Below, piece after piece: positions 42,480-53,925 of a stretch of DNA of 64,000 nt. This DNA comes from Branchiostoma floridae (taxonomy: Eukaryota > Chordata > Leptocardii > Amphioxiformes > Branchiostomatidae): the NCBI RefSeq assembly GCF_000003815.2, contig NC_049986.1, positions 22,707,111 through 22,771,110 of the forward strand. Reading direction: 5' to 3'. The translations under genes were made by a program, and so were the position numbers. The notes beneath the pieces were generated by a model. That model searched no databases and was not told where the DNA came from. It was given only the letters and a program-made list of their open reading frames with translations. How positions within the stretch are numbered: the stretch's first letter is position 1; each line of letters opens with the position of its first letter.

Positions 42480-44000
42480 ATGTTTTCCATTACTCTAGAA
42501 CATTATGTCGATAATAGAATGTTGCACCGGGGATGTTTATTGATACTTTTGCTTCTTATTTCACAAACAAATACACTGAAAATGGATTGAAGCCACAATG
42601 AATCTGTGTGAAGCCTGTTACAGGGATAATCGCATATAATATTCTACAACCATTTGACAAGCACTGTCTAGTAAAACAGGCAGAGGATCAAAAAGAAATC
42701 TTAACTGGTAAATCGTAGTATAGTATCTCGTAGTATGGTATAGCAATCTGTCTCGTATTCATAAAGGGATCATATGAATTGGCTAACATAGGTCTACTGA
42801 CATGGCATGATGATGATGCATATTACATGGCAGGTTTTGTTTGGATTTGGTTTGAATCAGACACGTTTGGAGTATTATGTCTATAAGTTGTGTATGTATT
42901 AACTGTGGACGATATTTCACTGGAGTTCGACATGGCGGTCTCAAATGAATACATCTTGGCGACTTCAATGCAGCAGAACTATCCATGTCCGATAGGGATG
43001 TTGTAGGCTTCACTGCATCATATTTAATTGTGTTGTACCTTAAGCTTGTTAATGGTGCAATGGAATGATATAATTTTATTGGCTCCTTTGGTACACTTGT
43101 CAATCAACGGCTGTTTATGGATTTTATGTCATAGTTGAAAGGAGTGCATACAAGATACGTAAAGGCTAAATAAGCAAACCTCTTAACACTGATGAGAATT
43201 GATGAGCAAATTAGCCATGCCATTCACGTTAATTCTAGTAATGACAGTTACTTTAGTTTCAATGTCACTCTATAAACTACGCATTACTTGTATTTTTCCA
43301 GGCTAACGAAGCAGATCAATATGCTATCAGACCGTAATCAGCTTGTTTTGTTAGAAGGCAGTCTATCCTATTATGCCTAATTACTGTTGATGTAGACTCC
43401 ATTATGAGCCCATAAAAGAACATCGTGACCTTTTAACCTCTTCAAAAACAAAATGGCTGCCGGCGACAGGCGCAATTAACGGCATGGAGCTCGTCTTGCC
43501 GCATCACCGTCTATGTTTATAGTCAATCTGCGAGCGGTAATCCTACACCGAGTCATCGTCGTTTCCTGTCCGCATCAACTCTGATATTTGTCCGCGCGGG
43601 GCAGTAAACACTTAGCGGTTGGGATTGTCTGTGATTGGGTCGTTTGTGAGCATATGTCTTCGCTTGTATCACTCGTGAATCGCTTATCTTTATACTCCAA
43701 AAAGCAGTTACTCAAGCAACAGGATAAATTATTATTTTGGAAACGGTCAGACGTTTCAGATACCTAACACGATATGTCTAAACTTTTCGAAATCATCTCT
43801 TTTTTCAATCAGGTTTAAATCAGGCCTAGTGTTACCATCATGAAGATGAAGAGCGGCCCATAGCGATAACTGTAGCAGCATCTCTTCTCCCTAACTTGTC
43901 AGAAACATCAAGCTAAGGCAAGCTTGACTGACTCAATAGGCGAACCAGGGGTTACGAGGCTGCTTGGGAAATTCCCTTGCCATTTTAATGCTTCATTTTT
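42480..44000. other. Intergenic; GC-richer patch at 43.43-43.67 kb
   Basis: No gene was recognised. Around 43,430-43,670 the sequence is richer in GC and CpG ('gcgcaattaacggc', 'ggtcgtttgtgagcat') without an open frame, as expected for a regulatory element or a CpG-containing remnant. Confidence 0.35.
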
Positions 44001-44514
44001 ATACATAAATGTCTAATCTTCATCGCCGTGATCTTTATAACAATGAAGATGGAATCGTCTGGAATTTGATACATTGGGACACATGTAATATGTGTAGCTT
44101 ACAATATTGTAAGACTTACCGTTCACAACTCTATCCTTTTTGCTACAAGCACTTGTGTTCAAATCAGCTAAAACTATCTGTCAAGATTGATGTTTCGATC
44201 CACAGGGTTGACAAATACGAATACAAATAGTCTTTTAGATTATAATTAAATACTTTGCCATCCCCTACGGCATGCTTTTATCATGGGACATTGAGTGGAT
44301 TAGGTTGGCAGCCGGAAATGTCCACTTGTCGTCCATCAAATCTTTGAGGCAACCTGAGGTCGACCTGAACTTCCGCTGGCCTGTCATGGATGTCATTGAT
44401 GTCAAAGGTTATTGCACAACAATTGTCGCAGGTACAATGTTAGACAAAGTAATATACATTGTGTGAGGCAACCTAGCTTCCAGGCTATACAATAATCTTT
44501 CTTTCTTTCTTTCA

Positions 44515-44685
44515 GATATATAAAAAAACAAACACAAAAGGTACACAAAAGATCCCACATACATATACATTAAAAACATCTATCTGCACAATAGGCCATA
44601 GCAGTTGCGGGAAAAAAGTGTCTCTATAGTATTAATAGAATTATGGGAGGACAATAATCTTTGTAAGAAAGAAAATATTGAGAGG
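44515..44685 (-). mobile_element. Interspersed ~170-bp repeat, copy 2
   Basis: Same block as 10.2 kb ('caataggccatagcagttgc', 'atacattaaaaac', 'aatctttgtaagaaagaa'), with an (AAAG)n end at 44.49-44.51 kb on the minus strand. Confidence 0.7.
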
Positions 44686-44744
44686 AAACAATGTACTACT
44701 TAAAACTTGCATCAATCTAGTACAAATTACACGTAAACTAGACG

Positions 44745-45314
44745 CTATACATACAGCGTCCGACCCCTCGTTATATAGCTCTTCAACTTGGAGACTTGTT
44801 TGCTTACTTGCTTGTCAATGTCAAGCCTTACCAGTATGGAGTCCAATGCATCACTGTTCTCCATTGCTTGTATGATATATATCCATAGCGACCTTCTCAA
44901 GGGCGTAATCGTTGTACGTCTTCTGGTCATGTCTGCATCCAATGCACCAAATCAGACACAATATCTTCTCATACTTCTCTGACTGTGTTCAGCCTTTTTG
45001 ACCACATTCTGTAAATAAGTCTCCTGAAACATATCCATTATATTTAGTCTTCTGATAAACAAGGATAAAAGAATTGCCATCAGAGACGTGCAGTCGAGGA
45101 AAGGGTCATGGTCAAAGTTAGGGTCATGGTCAATGGTATACCCTGCCAACATTGCTGATATTACATATTGGGTATGTTTTGAAGGATGGCCCACCCGTAA
45201 TTTTAGCCGCACCAGGTCGAAATCATATCTGCAAATCCGTGCCAGGTTCATCCATCGCACGCCCAGGAAAGTTGGCTCACGTGAAAGCTCATAGATTTTC
45301 AGAAATATCATCAT
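44745..45314 (-). other. Possible exons, unidentified
   Basis: The minus strand has a 120-codon open frame: ...DHDPFLDCTSLMAILLSLFI, RRLNIMDMFQETYLQNVVKK, AEHSQRSMRRYCV-stop (44952). A CAG at 'AATGTTGGCAG' (about 45,140) could be an acceptor. A second open stretch follows (AMENSDALDSILVRLDIDKQ). Composition is plausible, but no family is recognised and no paralogue exists in the window. Confidence 0.25.
45102..45137. repeat. Two-copy 18-bp repeat with nuclear-receptor-like half sites
   Basis: 'gggtcatggtcaaagtta' followed by 'gggtcatggtcaatgg': four GGTCA-type half sites in the same orientation. Confidence 0.6.
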
Positions 45315-45479
45315 TTATTTCTTTTAGACTCTATAATCCTTATCTCAGAGAAGAAGGGTATGAAATATTAAAAAGAACTTGAAGGATTGAAATATCTCAT
45401 GGTCACAAGCACAGCTATAAGTTTGTTGTTATTTTTATTGTATTATATTGTAACGCTTTTTGTTATGAATTCTGTGTAT

Positions 45480-45600
45480 GTACGTCCGCATTGATGCAGG
45501 GTCTGCCGCTACCAGCCCAAAGCTGGCTAGGCAGACATATGTAATGACTTGTGTCATCGTCAATCAAGTCAAAGTAAAAACAGCATCATCATATTGAATC
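45480..45600 (+). mobile_element. LINE-type 3' tail
   Basis: 'ctgccgctaccagcccaaag' with 'ctggctaggcagac' forms an imperfect stem, followed by 'caatcaagtcaaagtaaa'. Layout as in the tails at 6.3 and 56.0 kb. Confidence 0.4.
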
Positions 45601-45784
45601 TAATGCAATGCCTTTTCTCTATCTGCATCACAATGTAAATTGAAATAAAAAAAACAGAAAGCAAATACCAAATAGGAACTTGTATTGAACTGTTGGTGAC
45701 ACTTGTGTTGAATTGTTCTGACAGTTCATTTTCGAGACGTTAAATAAGGGTGATGGATGTCACTCAAAACGTTATTTTTTTCTT

Positions 45785-45950
45785 TATTTCAGGTTAAAAA
45801 GAACCCATAGCTACACAAAAAATACATACATATACATTAGAACATCTATCTGTACAATAGGCCATAGCGGAAAAAAGTGTTTCCATAGTACACGTCTGAA
45901 GACAACAATTGATTGACAATAGAATTATGGGAGGACATTAATCTAAATAA
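45785..45950 (-). mobile_element. Interspersed ~170-bp repeat, copy 3
   Basis: 'acatacatatacattagaac', 'caataggccatagcgg', 'attatgggaggacattaatc'. Same family and orientation as at 10.2 and 44.5 kb. Confidence 0.7.
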
Positions 45951-45984
45951 TAATAATAATCTGTTTTTTATCGAGTTGTAGAGA

Positions 45985-46800
45985 TTGAATTGTATTTGAA
46001 TGTTGTGTACCTGGATGTCTTACCTTTATAAACGAATAATCCACACAGTTGTTGGTACATATGTTGTAGCTGCTATTCCCCGGCTTTGTTTACCCATGGA
46101 GGTTATATGGTTTCCCATTGTCAGTCTGACGATTGATAGGGAATAACGTACAAACGGCAATGCGATGAGGCATACAAACCATCATGGCATCTTCGCTTTG
46201 GTCGTGTGTAGCGTGAAGGTTTTATAACAGCAGCAAGATGCATCAGCGGGCTTCTACAAAGCTACTAAACTACAAAGCACTTTGTATGGTGTAAGCCATC
46301 ATTCAGGATATGACATGTGATTTTAGCTGAGAATCCTATTATTCTCGCTCACCGTGCTTTTTAACGGTATCTGTGCGAGTCCGAAAGTAAATCTCCGTTT
46401 TTTTAAAATTGTTTTAGGGATTACGTTGCATTTGAATATTGTTTACCTGGATGTCTTACCTTCAAATATGAGTAATCCACACTGTTGTTGGTATATATAG
46501 TCTAGCTGCTATATGCCCCGAAATTGTTTACCATTGCCAGTCTGACGATTCATAGGGAATAACGTACAAACGGCTATGCGATGAGGGATTCAAACCATCA
46601 TGGCATCTTCGCTTTGGTCGTGTGTAGCGTGAAGGTTTTACAGCAGCAGCAAGATGCATCAGCGGGCTTTTACAAAGCTCCCAAACTACAAAGCACTTTG
46701 TATGGTGTAAGCCATCATTCAGGATATGACATGTGATTTAAGCTGAGAATCCTATTATTCTCGCTCACCGCGCTTTTTAACGGTATCTGTGCGGGCCAAA
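45985..46800. repeat. Two-copy tandem duplication, ~420-430 bp unit
   Basis: Copy 1 starts near 45,985 ('ttgtgtacctggatgtctta'), copy 2 near 46,419; both end with 'tcctattattctcgctcacc' and 'ctttttaacggtatctgtgc'. Identity is high, especially in the last 250 bp. Non-coding. Confidence 0.85.
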
Positions 46801-47860
46801 CCTTACTCATAAGCAATCCATTGATGTATCATCATATTCCGCCGTGTTTTACAGCATCACATGTGGCATTATCTCCCTGCTTTAGGCCTGCTATTAAATC
46901 AATAACCATATTCACCTGTCATAATGTGTTCCGGGCAAGACATCATTTCACTGCCACTTCTCAAGCCCGCACAGCCCGCGTCAACCAGACAATGGGGGAA
47001 TAAATCATGCTTGAGTGCTAAAACTTCGGCCTCTCTTTTATCTGAAGACCCTGTGACAATACAGCCGCCGGCCTAATAGGGAATTTCACATTCTAAACAT
47101 CTCTCTTGAACCGTAAAGGAAGGTATACATCAGTCTGCCTCGCTGAGAGACCAGGTCTGTCTGCCAGCTACGGGGTAACAGCTTTTGATCTTGTTCGGAA
47201 CACGTTATTATGCCGGTGCCTTCCGCTGGCCATCAGGGGGCGTGACCCCTATTAACTTGCCTCCATTTTCGGCTAAATGCGGGAGAGTACGCGGGAGAAG
47301 AGATAATTCCCGAGGGTCAGAGGCCAATAGCGGCTGGAAGAGGATTGTGATGGGATGAGGGGGGAGAGATGATGCACCCCGGAGTGAGGCTAACGCGGTC
47401 TGAGGTTTTGATTATACACAGATTTTTTTTCTCGTAATTCGGGGAGGAGATTGAATGTGGAATTATCTCAAGTACCTGGGGCAACACGTGATATTGCAAT
47501 TAAGCTCAAAATATGATGTACGAACATATCTTCTAGTATATAACAGGTCCACTGTATATTATAGACATTAGATATTATTTAGATATATTGGTCAATAGTG
47601 ACGGACGGAGGCAATGTATATGATTGTAGAGATATGATATCACACACTTGAATGAAGTAGCTTTTTTTTCTACTGAGAAAAGAGTTTTTTTGTAAGAAAT
47701 CGACCTAGCTATAGCTATCCAGGTTTATGCACTTTAACATGTTACTCCTGGTCAGGTATAACACCCTGTCTTACGTGTAGCCCATTGGTGTCTGCCCCGT
47801 CTGGCTTGCGTCGCTAATATAAAAATCTATCGCATCGGTGTCAACCCTTGCAGCCATGTT
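46800..47860. other. Non-coding segment, possibly regulatory
   Basis: The first 550 bp are GC-richer and repeat-free, containing the CTCF-like site listed next. No exon was recognised. From 47.5 kb the sequence is AT-rich spacer up to the hAT element. Confidence 0.35.
47230..47243 (+). promoter_or_regulatory. CTCF-like motif
   Basis: CCATCAGGGGGCGT matches the widely conserved bilaterian CTCF core (CCASNAGRKGGCRS-like) closely; the final position differs. A single short motif, so chance cannot be excluded. Confidence 0.35.
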
Positions 47861-47868
47861 TCTGTGAC
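47861..47868. repeat. Left 8-bp target-site duplication
   Basis: tctgtgac, identical to 49631-49638 on the other side of the hAT-type element. Confidence 0.85.
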
Positions 47869-49630
47869 CAGCGTTCCCGCCAGGTTCTTGAAAGTATGCG
47901 TCCAAATATTTCTGAGGGGGGGATTGAGCGCCGGAGGCGCGAGACGAGCGCCGCAGGCGCTCGCATTCTAGGGGGGTCCGGGGGCATGCTCCCCCGGGAA
48001 AATTTGGATTTTCAAACCCTCTAAAACACAATTTCCCGCAATTTGAGAGGAAAATCATGCGCTTGAGATTGAATGTCGGTTGCCTCTTTTACTCCCGTAA
48101 TTCAGTAATCGACAACCGCCCTCTCTCAAAAAATACACTATAGCACGGGGAATCAGCCGTCAGTGATCTGGCCAGGGTATAATTTCTCCAGACACGAAAA
48201 TTTTGGGATTTTTTATGCTTCGCAACAGGGCTCTAGCCAGTTCGTCAGCCCATGGAAAAATTCTGCCAATTTCTTCCGTCATTGAATAAAAAAATGTCGA
48301 CCTCGTGCGATCGATGTTGCGCCCTCCCTCATCAAATAGTTTTCCGAGACGATAAAATAACGACGACATCACACTCACGAATCGGTGGGGTTTTACAACG
48401 CCGTGCCGTCATTTTCCACGAGCGTGCGTTTGTTTCGTGCGACCTCAGGTAACCCCGTTTTCGGCGTGAAATCTTTGGCTGGATTTATTTTTAAATAGAC
48501 CAAGAACGTTATACATTACTCGAAGGAGGATGATCTGTTGCCTCTTTGGCAGTGATCAGTGCCGGGGTAGCCTTGAACTAGTAGCCAGAAAGACGTTCCA
48601 ACGTGCTGGGCGCTGCGATCGACGGTCCGTCTTGGGAGGGGGGCGTGCCGCGCCATGTGCCACGGAGGCCAACGCCAGTGCACAGCCGACTCGATCGACG
48701 CTTGACAACAATATTGCGGCCCCTTTTCTGCCACAAATTTTGTCTTTTTGAAACAAAAGAAATTTTGGAAATAAGAAATAAAGTGTATAGTTTTGGATTC
48801 TTCACTTATTTACCGCGCACCGCTTTTTTAACTTGGATAAGTGGGGAAACTTTAATAGTAAATTGTTAGCAGCTAGGGAAGAAACTTGCCAGACGACACG
48901 GGCGCCTACCAATATCACAAAACAACGTCACGTGCGCTAATACTCGGTAACTTTTGTATTTTCTCCGGTGACCAATGACAGAGTACATCATTACATTTAT
49001 CAAACGCTGATTGGTTATTAAGATGATTGGATTTGGACCTGGTGGCCAATCTAGACTGCCTGGCGCCGGTGGCCTGTTGTCAAAGAAACCGACTGCCAAT
49101 CAACTGCCCACAGCGTGAGAACTTTTGTTGAGATGTGCAACACTCGCGCAGAATAGTTTGTTTGTTTAATACTAGTATTAACCACAAATCTTTAACAAAT
49201 ACATGAAAATGAGGACAAGTAAGTATCATGTTAAAATCAGAATATAAATTCTGCATAAGATTTAACAGAATGCTGGCTGTCAGATGTAACGTTATTTCAC
49301 GGACTACAAATAATTATATTGCGCAACGGACAGCTCAGACTGGCGCGTGGCTGGGTGTGTCGCACATGGGTCCGCTAGTTGTAAAACGTGCCGCGCTCCG
49401 CCCCATGGGATGACCGGAAAATGAACAATTTGAAGTATAAATTGTAAAGGTAGGATTCCTTCTTATAAAGACAGATTTTTTGAAAGATTCCAGATACATT
49501 TTGTACACTGGTGGTACAGGTCAGACTTTCTTACAGATTTTTTTATGGACGCATTCAGCCGAGCTGAGTGCGTCTTTCCAGAAAAAAATGCGTCCAAAGA
49601 CGTAAAGACGTATGCCTGGCGGGAACGCTG
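47869..49630. mobile_element. Non-autonomous hAT-type DNA transposon, 1,762 bp
   Basis: Ends are perfect 16-bp inverted repeats, CAGCGTTCCCGCCAGG at the left and its complement at the right, flanked by the 8-bp duplication tctgtgac. CAG-starting termini plus an 8-bp duplication are the hallmarks of the hAT superfamily. Just inside the left end lies a GC-rich stretch with GAGCGCC-GGAGGCGC-type palindromes and 'ggggggtccgggggcatgct'; just inside the right end a hairpin (ACGCATTCAGC...GCTGAGTGCGT). No transposase-like frame was found; internal frames are short. An internal segment (48.86-49.12 kb) has several CCAAT/ATTGG boxes and a CACGTG-like site, suggesting a captured or native promoter. Confidence 0.85.
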
Positions 49631-49638
49631 TCTGTGAC
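49631..49638. repeat. Right 8-bp target-site duplication
   Basis: tctgtgac, directly after the right inverted repeat. Confidence 0.85.
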
Positions 49639-49639
49639 T

Positions 49640-50335
49640 AATGGCTCAATTTACGACCTTTCGTTAATGATTGGTGCGCGACCGTACACAATTTTCAGTT
49701 GCTGTAAAATACCTATAGATTTTTTCAATTGATTTTATTCAATCGGCGACAATCAAGTGTACGAAATGCCAAACATATATAACATTATCATAATACCGTC
49801 ATTAATACACATTTTTGCTATGATCTATGTATGTCGAATTTTAGTACCAAGACTGTCAACTAACAGATTGAATAATAGGGCAGACAGAGGACAGCCCTGA
49901 AAATACCTATAGATACTGGCACCGCTTTGACATAATCAGGTCACGCGAATGTCGTTATTATATCCGTGCAATGAAAATACCTTTATCTTCACTTGCATTC
50001 ATAAGCATTATGGACGAGACATGAAACTTCAAAAAGTCTATTTCATGTTTATGGCCTATTCAGTGACCTGTATGCCATAGTCTTTGGGGCTTAGCAAAGG
50101 CTTCTGTTAAAATCTAATATATTAAAAAGGAGTTCTGGCATGAACAGGCCGCCCCCAAGTCTGCCAAAGTCATGGCCAAGAGCATATTTATATTTCGCTG
50201 ACTGAAAGTCAATATTAGAATGATCACCGACGCCAAATAAGGGCATGATTGTTTTATTTTATTGCATACTCGCATCCAATATTCACGGGTTATTACATGG
50301 CCTCCATGGGCGACGTTCATATATTACGTACCAGG
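49640..50335. other. No gene recognised
   Basis: AT-rich spacer between the hAT-type element and the satellite. No exon-like frame. Confidence 0.5.
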
Positions 50336-51132
50336 CACTGCACCATAATTGGTATAGTTCATGCTCTACATAAACCTGCCATTATACATGTAGATTTCCA
50401 TCTCTTGTATCATTTGAAAGTACTAAAAGGGTAAATTTACCAGATTTGTGTCATGAAAAGTCATGCTTTTGACCATAATCGGTACAGCTCATGCTCTATG
50501 GAATCCTGCAGTTATACAATGTCATGAAGATGTCTATCTCTAGTGTCATTTAAAAGTACTAAAGGGTAAAGTTTACCAGATTTGTGCCATGATAAGTCAT
50601 ACTGTTGACCATAATATGTATAGCTCATGCTTAATGGAAACCCGCCGTTATATATGTAGATTTCCATCTCTCGTATCATTTAAAAGTACTGAAGGGCAAA
50701 GTTTACCAGATTTGTGCCATGATAAGTCATACTGTTGACCATAATAGGTATAGGTCATGCTTAATGGAAACCTGCCATTATACATGTAGATGTCCATCTC
50801 TCGTATCATTTGAAAGTACTAAAAGTGTAAAGTTTACCAGACTTAGGCCATGAAAAGTCATGCTGGTGACCATAATCGGTACAGCTCATGCTCTACAGAA
50901 ACCTGCCATTCTAAATGTAGATTTCCATCTCTAGTGTCATTTAATAGTACTAAAAGGGTAAAGTTTACCAGATTTGTGCCATGATAAGTCATACTGTTGA
51001 CCATAATAGGTATAGCTCATGCTTAATGGAAACCTGCCGTTATATATGTAGATGTCCATCTCTCGTATCATTTGAAAGTACTAAAAGGGTAAAGTTTACC
51101 AGATTTGTGCCATGATAAGTCATACTGTTGAC

Positions 51133-51566
51133 TAGGGCTGGGTATCAGTACAGCGTACCGGTACAAAACCGGTTTTTTTTATTGGACCGGTCCAGAAAAA
51201 CCGGACCTGAAAAAATTAGGTAGACCGGATGTTGGACCGATTAGAAAATTTACAGATTATTTTATCAGGCATTCACACGTTTTGGCGCTTGTAGGTGGAA
51301 GAAAATAACAAGAGTGAAGTAGAATAGAGTTTATAGTAAATTTCTACCACGTTTTACAGCCAATCGTACAGGTGCAGTAAGCGTTGAAGGATTTTAAAAC
51401 GCTAGTGTAAGTCTAATACTCCACCAAATAGATCTCTTTGTAGTGAAATGGACCATTGGTATGAGTCATACTGCATCAGGTCCAGGTTCAGGTCCGGACC
51501 TGGACCTGATCCTCTGGACCTGAACCGGACCTGGACCTGAATTTTCTGTACCGGTACCCACCCCTA
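51133..51566. mobile_element. MITE copy 1, 434 bp (8-bp target duplication)
   Basis: Starts TAGGGCTGGGTA and ends in the near-complement TACCCACCCCTA. Flanked on both sides by ctgttgac (51125-51132 and 51567-51574). TAGGG(C/G)TGGG termini with an 8-bp duplication fit hAT-type MITEs. The interior is rich in GGACCTGAACC/CCGGTCC self-complementary motifs near both ends. No coding capacity. Confidence 0.85.
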
Positions 51567-51706
51567 CTGTTGACCATAATATATATAGCTCATGCTTAAT
51601 GGAAACCTGCCATTATATATGTAGATTTCCATCTCTAGTGTCATTTAAAAGTACTAAAAGGGTAAAGTTTACCAGATTTGTGCCATGATAAGTTCATACT
51701 GATGAC

Positions 51707-52140
51707 TAGGGCTGGGTATCAGTACAGCGTACCGGTACAAAACCGGTTTTTTTTATTGGACCGGTCCAGAAAAACCGGACCTGAAAAAATTAGGTGGACC
51801 GGATGTTGGACCGATTAGAAAATTTACAGATTATTTCATCAGGCATTCACACGTTTTGGCGCTTGTAGGTGGAAGAAAATAACAAGAGTGAAGTAGAATA
51901 GAGTTTATAGTAAATTTCTACCACGTTTTACAGCCAATCGTACAGGTGCAGTAAGCGTTGAAGGATTTTAAAACGCTAGTGTAAGTCTAATACTCCACCA
52001 AATAGATCTCTTTGTAGTGAAATGGACCATTGGTATGAGTCATACTGCATCAGGTCCAGGTTCAGGTCCGGACCTGGACCTGATCCTCTGGACCTGAACC
52101 GGACCTGGACCTGAATTTTCTGTACCGGTACCCACCCCTA
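51707..52140. mobile_element. MITE copy 2, 434 bp
   Basis: Same length and almost identical sequence to copy 1 (e.g. 'aggtggacc' for 'aggtagacc', 'tttcatcagg' for 'ttttatcagg'). Flanks are ctgatgac and ctgttgac, one mismatch, at the same place in the satellite unit. It therefore arose by duplication of a 574-bp MITE-plus-satellite block, not by a second insertion. Confidence 0.85.
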
Positions 52141-52504
52141 CTGTTGACCATAATATATATAGCTCATGCTTAATGGAAACCTGCCATTATATATGTAGAT
52201 TTCCATCTCTAGTGTCATTTAAAAGTACTAAAAGGGTAAAGTTTACCACACTTGTGCCATGAAAAGTCATGCTGGTGACCATGATCGGTGAAGCTCATGC
52301 ATTTGAAAACCTTCCATCTCTCGTATCATTTGAAAGTACTAAAAGTGTAAAGTTTTACAAGACATGTGCCATGAAAAGTCATGCTGGTGACCATGATCGG
52401 TTTAGCTCATGCTCTATGGCAACCTGCCATTATACATGTGAATGTCTATCTCTCATATCATTTAAAAGTACTTAAGGGCAAGGTTTACCAGGCTTGTGCC
52501 ATGA

Positions 52505-53090
52505 AAAGTCGTCATTCGTGACCATTTACAGCAAAACAAGTGGTCGTTACTCCATTTCAACTGTGATCCGACACGTTCGGCAAGTTTAACAGTGGTAATG
52601 GCGGTCTGTGAGGTCGACCTTTTCTGGTCATCAGACATCACTCCTGTTCATACCAACGATTAAACATGTAGATTTGCATCTCTCGTATCATTTAAAAGTA
52701 CTACAGGGCAAAGTTGTTTACCAGGCTTGTGTCATGAAAAGTCATTCTGGTAGCCACGGCCTGTCAACTGGGTTAGATGAAGATGAGCTTTGTTTAGACC
52801 ACCTTTTCTATGCCTGTCTCCGTGTGGATCAAGTATCCGGTACGTGGGCTGGTCCTAGAGCCATAATACATGTAGATTTCTATCTCTCTTATCATCTAAA
52901 GGTACTAAAGGGTAAAGTTTACCATAAAAAGTCACCATTTGTGACCATTCACAGCAAAACAAGTGGTCGTTACTCCTGTCAAACTGTAGCGATGCGGCAC
53001 GTTCGGCAAGTTTAATACTGGTAATGGCGTTCTGGGGGGTCGACCTTTCACTTGGCTCACTCCTCTTCATACGGGACCAAGCCAACATTT
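52505..53090. repeat. Duplicated segment (two copies ~415 bp apart)
   Basis: 'cagcaaaacaagtggtcgtt', 'cacgttcggcaagtttaa', 'ggtcgacctttYM' occur at about 52,530 and 52,943. The minus-strand frame through both is partly open (LAERAASLQFDRSNDHLFCC), but unrecognised. Confidence 0.65.
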
Positions 53091-53689
53091 GATTACATTG
53101 CTTAAGGCCGACCGTCGGATGCAGACGATGTCGTCCCTCCTTGCCTACTACGTAGGTGTCGCTTCTCCCTTCGAATTCTGGCCTCTGCCTGTTCGTTGTA
53201 TGCAACTCAACCAACATCAAAACCAACGTACATCAGGGGCGTTCACAATCAAAGTTCTTCGTATGGATGAGATAATGCACCCTCCCGGACTAACAGTATG
53301 CACATCTGTGAGACATTGACATTGTTCCTGTTTTTGTTGTCGTACTCGGTGGTACGTGAGGCTGGTGTCGAGACGTTCTGATAGACGCTTCACTTCAATA
53401 GTCTGTAATGTGACGGGTTGTGTTCCATGGTCGATGGATGGCTTTCTGACAAACTAAACAACAAATGCCGTTGCTCTGATGATCGCATCTTTCTTTTATA
53501 CTGTATAAAGCTATCTTGCACATGATTGCTAATACAATTAAGTCTTTTCCTTTTTTAGTTTAAGACTGCTCTACATTAACCCTTTGTTTGCTCAGGTTTT
53601 TAAAAATCCGTTCCATTTATGAGGATACTCGGTTTATCCTGTACGCAAATCCCCTCTCAGTTGCTGCTCATATACCATATACCCATATA

Positions 53690-53925
53690 CTCAGACGGCG
53701 ATGGGAGGTAGGATTGGGCATTGAACTTAGTAATTTATATTATAAACGTCGCCACAGACTTCTAATAAATATACAGCTGTCTCTGTTAACCCCATTTGGC
53801 CACCAACACTGTGACGGCGGCGGAAGAAAGAATCGGGTATTAAACTTATAGTAACTTATAGACGTCGCCATAGACTTCAAAGGTACGGCTCCTTCTGGTA
53901 ACCCCATTTGGCCACCAACACTTGT
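53690..53925. repeat. Short tandem duplication (~120-bp unit)
   Basis: 'cgtcgccaYagacttc', 'ggtaaccccatttggccacc' occur twice (53,748 and 53,861; 53,787 and 53,908), with a third partial copy before. Confidence 0.6.

Larger units (their letters stand above)
50340..52930. repeat. Satellite array, ~135-bp unit
   Basis: Unit: 'gaccataatMggtatagctc', 'atgctYaatggaaacctgcc', 'attatacatgtagatttcca', 'tctctRgtatcatttRaaag', 'tactaaaagggtaaagttta', 'ccagatttgtgccatgaWaa', 'gtcatactgtt'. About twelve more or less complete units, regular to about 51.1 kb, then interrupted by two copies of a MITE, and increasingly degenerate after 52.25 kb. Non-coding. Confidence 0.9.

Noticed and set aside
44952-45314. 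Confident protein-coding gene
   Set aside because: The frame is open for 120 codons, but there is no family, no paralogue and only a weak acceptor; kept as a low-confidence note.
48160-48760. Transposase ORF inside the hAT-type element
   Set aside because: Only frames of 60-88 codons on both strands, mutually overlapping and without hAT motifs.
50340-52930. CRISPR-like regular repeat
   Set aside because: Units are directly adjacent without unique spacers, in a eukaryotic context; it is a satellite.
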